This document shows positions 59,904-64,000 of a stretch of DNA of 64,000 nucleotides, one piece after another. Both the position numbers and the translations under genes were made by a program. Every line of letters starts with the position of its first letter. Positions within the stretch are counted from its first letter, which is position 1. A model generated the notes under the pieces. That model did no database searches, was not told the origin of the DNA, and worked only from the letters and a program-made list of their open reading frames with translations. Origin of the DNA: SELP01 sp035969385 (GTDB taxonomy: Bacteria; Pseudomonadota; Alphaproteobacteria; Rhodobacterales; Rhodobacteraceae); contig NZ_JAYKKJ010000005.1 of assembly GCF_035969385.1 (NCBI RefSeq), forward strand, positions 124,001-188,000. The letters are read 5' to 3'.

Positions 59904-61796
59904 ATGGGTTACAAGGACGTCTATGACAGCTGGAAGGCCGACCCCGAGGGGTTCTGGATGGAACAGGCCAAGGCGATTGACTGGGACACCCCGCCGACCA
60001 AGGCGCTGAACGATACGAATGCGCCGCTGTATGAATGGTTCACCGACGCCCGCGTGAACACCTGCTATAACGCGGTCGACCGCCACGTCGAAAACGGCCG
60101 CGCCGATCAGGCGGCGATCATCTATGACAGCCCGATCACCGGGGTGAAGGACCAGATCACCTATGCCCAGCTGAAGGACAAGGTTGCGGGCCTGGCCGGA
60201 GCGCTGACCGCGCGCGGTGTAACCAAGGGCGACCGGGTCATCATCTACATGCCGATGGTGCCAGAGGCGCTGGTGGCCATGCTGGCCTGCGCCCGGATCG
60301 GGGCGATACATTCGGTCGTCTTCGGCGGGTTCGCGGCCAACGAACTGGCCGTTCGGATCGACGACGCCAAGCCCAAGGCGATCATCGCCGCCTCTTGCGG
60401 GATCGAGCCGGGCCGCGTGGTCGATTACAAACCGCTTCTGGACGGCGCGATCGAGGCCGCCAACCACAAGCCGGAGTTCTGCGTCATCTTCCAGCGCGAG
60501 CAAAGCCCGTCCGAGCTGGTCGAGGGCCGCGATGTGGACTGGTTCGCCGCGCAAGAGGGCGTCGCCCCGGCGGACTGCGTCCCGGTCGAAGGCGACCACC
60601 CGGCCTATATCCTTTATACGTCGGGCACCACGGGCGCGCCCAAAGGCGTTGTTCGTCCGACTGCGGGCCATCTGGTCGCGCTGAACTGGACCATGAAGGC
60701 GATCTACAATGTCGATCCGGGCGATGTGTTCTGGGCCGCGTCCGACGTGGGCTGGGTCGTGGGTCATTCCTACATCTGCTACGGGCCGCTGATCCACGGC
60801 AACACGACGGTTGTCTTCGAAGGCAAACCCGTGGGCACCCCCGACGCCTCGACCTTCTGGCGGGTCATCTCGGAACACAACGTGCGCAGCTTCTTTACCG
60901 CGCCGACCGCCTTCCGCGCGATCAAGCGGGACGATCCCAAAGGCGAGATGATCAAGGATTTCGACATCTCCTGCCTGCGGGCGCTCTATCTGGCGGGCGA
61001 ACGGGCCGACCCCGACACCATCGAATGGGCGCAGAAAGTGATGAACGTTCCCGTCTATGACCATTGGTGGCAGACCGAAACCGGCTGGACCATCGCCGGT
61101 AACCCCGCGGGGATCGAGGCGCTACCGGTCAAGATCGGGTCGCCCACCGTGGCGATGCCAGGCTATGACGTGCAAATCCTTGACGAAGGCGGTCATCCGA
61201 TGAAACCGGGCGAGCTGGGCGCGATCGCGGTGAAACTACCCCTGCCGCCGGGCACCCTGCCGACCCTGTGGAACGCCGAAGACCGGTATCGCAAATCCTA
61301 TCTGACCACCTTCCCGGGCTACTACGAGACCGGCGACGCGGGAATGATCGACGAAGACGGATACCTCTACATCATGGCCCGCACCGATGACGTCATCAAC
61401 GTGGCCGGACACCGCCTGTCGACCGGCGGGATGGAGGAAGTTCTGGCCGCCCACCCCGACGTTGCCGAATGCGCTGTGATTGGCGTCAGCGACGAATTGA
61501 AAGGGCAACTGCCCATGGGGTTCCTCTGCCTGAACAAAGGCTGTGACCGCCCGCATGACGAGGTGGTCAAGGAGGTGGTGAAGCTGGTCCGCGACAAGAT
61601 CGGCCCGGTTGCGGCCTTCAAACTGGCCGTGGTGGTGGACCGGCTGCCCAAGACCCGGTCGGGCAAGATCCTGCGCGGGATCATGGTCAAGATCGCGGAC
61701 GGTCAGGACTACAAGATGCCCGCCACCATCGACGACCCGGCGATTCTGGATGAGATCCGCGAGGCGCTTCAGACCCTCGGCTACGCCAAGGCCTGA
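59904..61796 (+). CDS. prpE: Propionyl-CoA synthetase
   Basis: A 630-residue AMP-forming ligase for propionate to propionyl-CoA. Length and wording (YKDVYDSWKADPEGFWMEQAKAIDW at the start, NTCYNAVDRHVENGRADQ) fit PrpE and not acetyl-CoA synthetase (about 650). Phosphate loop YTSGTTGAPKGVV near 239-251, DHWWQTETGW near 387-396, and the acetylatable lysine in RSGKILRG near 588. AGGAGG lies ahead of the ATG. Downstream carbon presumably enters the ethylmalonyl/methylmalonyl-CoA routes. Confidence 0.92.
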   Translation: MGYKDVYDSWKADPEGFWMEQAKAIDWDTPPTKALNDTNAPLYEWFTDARVNTCYNAVDRHVENGRADQAAIIYDSPITGVKDQITYAQLKDKVAGLAGALTARGVTKGDRVIIYMPMVPEALVAMLACARIGAIHSVVFGGFAANELAVRIDDAKPKAIIAASCGIEPGRVVDYKPLLDGAIEAANHKPEFCVIFQREQSPSELVEGRDVDWFAAQEGVAPADCVPVEGDHPAYILYTSGTTGAPKGVVRPTAGHLVALNWTMKAIYNVDPGDVFWAASDVGWVVGHSYICYGPLIHGNTTVVFEGKPVGTPDASTFWRVISEHNVRSFFTAPTAFRAIKRDDPKGEMIKDFDISCLRALYLAGERADPDTIEWAQKVMNVPVYDHWWQTETGWTIAGNPAGIEALPVKIGSPTVAMPGYDVQILDEGGHPMKPGELGAIAVKLPLPPGTLPTLWNAEDRYRKSYLTTFPGYYETGDAGMIDEDGYLYIMARTDDVINVAGHRLSTGGMEEVLAAHPDVAECAVIGVSDELKGQLPMGFLCLNKGCDRPHDEVVKEVVKLVRDKIGPVAAFKLAVVVDRLPKTRSGKILRGIMVKIADGQDYKMPATIDDPAILDEIREALQTLGYAKA

Positions 61797-61924
61797 TCCT
61801 AGACGATGGAAATGGTTCGGGCGGTCCAATGTGCCGCCCGACGCCGATTCTGGGCAAACTATTGTTCCCGTTGCCACATGGGCCCGACACGCCCTACCCT
61901 GCGGTATGGATGGGAGGGACGATC

Positions 61925-62344
61925 GTGGAAACAACACTTCTGACACTGCACTACCTGTCGCTGGCCGTAGGCATTGGCGGCGGGGCGGCGACTGCTGTCA
62001 TGGCGGGGATGACGAAAGGCGCTGATCCGGCCATTGCCGGACATGTGGGCAAGGTCCAGTCGCGGGTCGGCGATATCGGCTTCGGCGCGATCATTCTGCT
62101 GTGGATCACCGGCATCTGGATGGTCGCGGACCACGGCGGATATGCGGCGATGCCCGCTGCATTTACCTATAAGATGGGCGGGGTTGTCACCCTGACGCTT
62201 GCCCTTCTGGCAATGCAGGTGGTCAAGCGCCGGGCCATGGCGAATGGACAGCCCCCGGCGGCGTCAACGATGGAGGGGTTGGGCCGGATCGCCCTGCTGT
62301 CTGCCATTTTCACGGTGGTCATGGCCGTTATCAGCTTCGGCTGA
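61925..62344 (+). CDS. Small polytopic membrane protein
   Basis: A 139-residue protein with four hydrophobic segments (about residues 4-24, 50-68, 78-100, 118-138). The GTG start is preferred because GGGAGGG lies seven bases ahead. The helix pattern LLTLHYLSLAVGIGGGAATAVMAG resembles DUF2269/CopD-like four-helix membrane proteins with His near the first helix, but no firm family can be given. Confidence 0.65.
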   Translation: METTLLTLHYLSLAVGIGGGAATAVMAGMTKGADPAIAGHVGKVQSRVGDIGFGAIILLWITGIWMVADHGGYAAMPAAFTYKMGGVVTLTLALLAMQVVKRRAMANGQPPAASTMEGLGRIALLSAIFTVVMAVISFG

Positions 62345-62461
62345 TCCCTGTTCGCCGGGTCAGCCTGCCTTTACTGGCCCCCGGGCCATTCGAATGCTTG
62401 CGCTATCGGCCATGTCGCCCAATACTGCGGCCACGTATTTATCGCACCATAGGAGTTTCAC

Positions 62462-62797
62462 GTGGCAGGGAAGTTTGAAATCTACAAGGACAAGGCCGGG
62501 GAATTCCGGTTTCGCCTGAAAGCGGGCAACGGCGAAATCATTCTGGCCAGCGAAGGCTACAAGGCAAAGGCCAGCTGCGAGAACGGCATCGCGTCGGTCC
62601 GCAAGAACGCCCCGGATGACAAGCGCTATGAGCGCAAGGAAACCAAATCGGGCGGCCATATGTTCAACCTCAAGGCCACGAACGGTCAGGTGATCGGCAC
62701 CTCGGAAAGCTACACATCGACCTCGGGCCGGGACAACGGGATCGAGTCGGTGAAGAAGAACGCGCCCGACGCCAAGCTGGACGATCAGACCGCCTGA
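62462..62797 (+). CDS. YegP-like protein with two DUF1508 repeats
   Basis: A 111-residue protein with two copies of the DUF1508 unit: KFEIYKDKAGEFRFRLKAGNG...GIASVRKNAP (residues 4-51) and KRYERKETKSGGHMFNLKATNG...GIESVKKNAP (54-103). The GTG start has TAGGAG seven bases upstream. The family is small, soluble and often stress-related by expression, without a proven biochemical role. Confidence 0.88.
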   Translation: MAGKFEIYKDKAGEFRFRLKAGNGEIILASEGYKAKASCENGIASVRKNAPDDKRYERKETKSGGHMFNLKATNGQVIGTSESYTSTSGRDNGIESVKKNAPDAKLDDQTA

Positions 62798-62801
62798 TCC
62801 G

Positions 62802-63569
62802 TCAAACGAACTGCTCCGAGATCAGCCTTTCCTCCAGCCCGTGGCCGGGATCGAACAGGAGACGGTGCTGGATGCTGGGCTCGGAGCGGATTTCCACCTT
62901 TACAACATCCTTGACCGACCGGCTGTCGGCATCTGCCATGACGGGCCGTTTGTCGGGGTCGATCACGTCGAACTGGACCTCTGCCGATTTCGGCAGCAGC
63001 GCCCCGCGCCAGCGCCGGGGCCGGAAGGCCGCCATCGCTGTCAGGGCCAGCACATCCGACCCGATCGGCAGGATCGGACCGTGGGCCGAATAGTTATAGG
63101 CGGTCGACCCTGCGGGCGTCGCAACCAGCGCGCCGTCGCACACCAGTTCAGACAGGCGCAGCCGCCCGTCGATGGTGATCCGAAGTTTCGCGGCCTGCGG
63201 ACCGGCCCGCAGCAGGGACACCTCGTTGATCGCCAGCGCCCGATGCACCGATCCGTCGCGGCAGGTTGCGACCATCGACAACGGGTTGATGATCTCCTCC
63301 TCTGCCGCGGCTAGCCGAAAGAACAGGTCGTCTTCGTGGTATTCATTCATCAGAAAGCCGACCGTGCCCCGGTTCATCCCATAGACCGGGGCGGGGTTGT
63401 CCTGCGTGGCGTGCAGGGTTTGCAGCATGAAGCCGTCGCCCCCCAGCGCCACGATGACCTCTGCCGTGTCCAGCGGATGGTTGCCATAACGCGCGACCAG
63501 CGCCTCGAACGCCTCTTGTGCGGGCGGGCTGTCGCTGGTGACGAATGATACTCTCGGTTTGGCGGCCAT
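62802..63569 (-). CDS. nadK: NAD kinase
   Basis: A 255-residue ATP-NAD kinase that makes NADP. Catalytic GGDG at 43-46 (VALGGDGFMLQTLH), the NE motif INEVSLLRAG near 117 and the glycine-rich ATPAGSTAYNYSAHGPILP near 148-166. Short alphaproteobacterial type without the N-terminal extension. Start at MAAKPRVSFV. Divergent from glyA. Confidence 0.92.
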   Translation of the reverse strand: MAAKPRVSFVTSDSPPAQEAFEALVARYGNHPLDTAEVIVALGGDGFMLQTLHATQDNPAPVYGMNRGTVGFLMNEYHEDDLFFRLAAAEEEIINPLSMVATCRDGSVHRALAINEVSLLRAGPQAAKLRITIDGRLRLSELVCDGALVATPAGSTAYNYSAHGPILPIGSDVLALTAMAAFRPRRWRGALLPKSAEVQFDVIDPDKRPVMADADSRSVKDVVKVEIRSEPSIQHRLLFDPGHGLEERLISEQFV

Positions 63570-63681
63570 CTGTAGTCCTTGTAGGTTTCCAAAAGTGTTG
63601 GCCTTTGCGGAAAGGAAACGCAAGTCGCCTAAGAGATGCGGCAAATGGCGGCAAACCCGGAAAAGACGTCGCATTGAGGGT

Positions 63682-63695
63682 TTTCCTATAGGAAA
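63682..63695. promoter_or_regulatory. Perfect 14-bp palindrome upstream of glyA
   Basis: TTTCC-TATA-GGAAA, 50 bp before the glyA ATG, inside the 176-bp nadK-glyA divergent gap. A second, looser pair of the same half-sites occurs nearer nadK (GTTTCC near 63585 and GGAAAC near 63625). Looks like a repressor/activator site at the glyA promoter; the regulator is not known. Confidence 0.5.
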
Positions 63696-63745
63696 CTTAC
63701 CCCTATTGATCCGCCAACCTCCACCCTGGGACAAGGACACCAGCG

Positions 63746-64000
63746 ATGAACGCCACCACCCGCGACTCGGGCTTTTTCACCGAAAGCCTGTCTTCCCGTG
63801 ACCCCGAACTGTTCGGCGCAATCACCGGCGAACTGGGCCGTCAGCGCCACGAGATCGAACTGATCGCCAGTGAAAACATCGTCTCCGCCGCCGTGATGGA
63901 AGCCCAGGGCTCTGTCATGACCAACAAATACGCCGAAGGCTATCCGGGCCGTCGCTACTATGGCGGGTGTGAATTTGTCGACGTGGCCGAAAACCTGGCC
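63746..64000 (+). CDS. glyA: Serine hydroxymethyltransferase, N-terminal 85 residues
   Basis: The frame runs off the window end. The visible part DPELFGAITGELGRQRHEIELIASENIVSAAVMEAQGSVMTNKYAEGYPGRRYYGGCEFVD is the unmistakable GlyA start. The enzyme links serine, glycine and methylene-THF, the substrate of MetF encoded elsewhere in this window. Confidence 0.97.
   Translation, partial: MNATTRDSGFFTESLSSRDPELFGAITGELGRQRHEIELIASENIVSAAVMEAQGSVMTNKYAEGYPGRRYYGGCEFVDVAENLA

Noticed and set aside
59904..61796. Acetyl-CoA synthetase (acsA)
   Set aside because: The chain is 630 residues and the N-terminal wording is that of PrpE; acetyl-CoA synthetases are about 650 with a different start.

Overview
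The window is GC-rich chromosomal DNA of an alphaproteobacterium, most likely a member of the Rhodobacteraceae/Paracoccaceae. The basis is gene content and codon use: a type B PutA with a divergent PutR, an ECF biotin transporter BioMNY, a propionyl-CoA synthetase behind TTTGC-rich operators of the ScfR/PccR type, TctABC with TctDE, and tandemly overlapping minus-strand operons. No phage, insertion sequence, CRISPR array or replication origin is visible.

Layout. 1-10.1 kb: the 3' end of an ABC-F ATPase, MarC, a membrane retropepsin-like protease, an acyl-CoA synthetase, a DMT exporter, a lipoprotein lytic transglycosylase, small conserved proteins, tRNA-Asn, an MBL hydrolase and an EnvZ-like kinase. 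10.2-17.8 kb: metG, an AMP ligase/thiolase pair facing the bioM-bioN-bioY-nitroreductase operon, tRNA-Leu(UAA) and an M50 protease. 17.8-21.9 kb: putR/putA. 21.9-25.3 kb: an accessory patch of lower GC with a leucine-rich-repeat gene broken by an in-frame amber codon, a rhomboid, a glyoxalase-fold protein, an unknown exported coiled-coil protein and a Flp-like peptide. 25.3-31.2 kb: an inositol-phosphatase family protein, a GGDEF-EAL protein, divergent metR/metF with a clear operator, and a DUF2235 hydrolase. 31.3-41.6 kb: an orphan CoxL-type molybdoenzyme, then DUF4387-AtuA-TctA-TctB-TctC, divergent from TctD-TctE-solute-binding protein. 41.6-49.9 kb: ornithine decarboxylase and its divergent Lrp regulator, valS, aminotransferases, and repeated REP-like inverted pairs. 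50-57.2 kb: a degenerate M48-like protein, a SPOR protein, and the nucleoside salvage operon cdd-deoA-deoB-add-upp. 57.4-64 kb: maeB, prpE, a small membrane protein, a YegP-like protein, nadK, and the start of glyA.

The genes are mostly central metabolism plus carbon uptake: proline, propionate, nucleosides, C4/organic-acid gluconeogenesis through MaeB, and one carboxylate of unknown identity handled by the Tct/AtuA/DUF4387 module. The signals most worth a second look are (i) short GTAA-headed hairpins arranged as inverted pairs (REPIN/BIME-like) at three intergenic sites, with solitary relatives; (ii) the Tct-AtuA-DUF4387 locus with its 11-bp tandem repeat operator and a solute-binding protein made together with the sensor kinase; (iii) the TTTGCAAA array before prpE; (iv) the ligase/thiolase (lacking the second catalytic Cys) beside BioMNY; and (v) several sharp palindromic operators (metR/metF, maeB, glyA).
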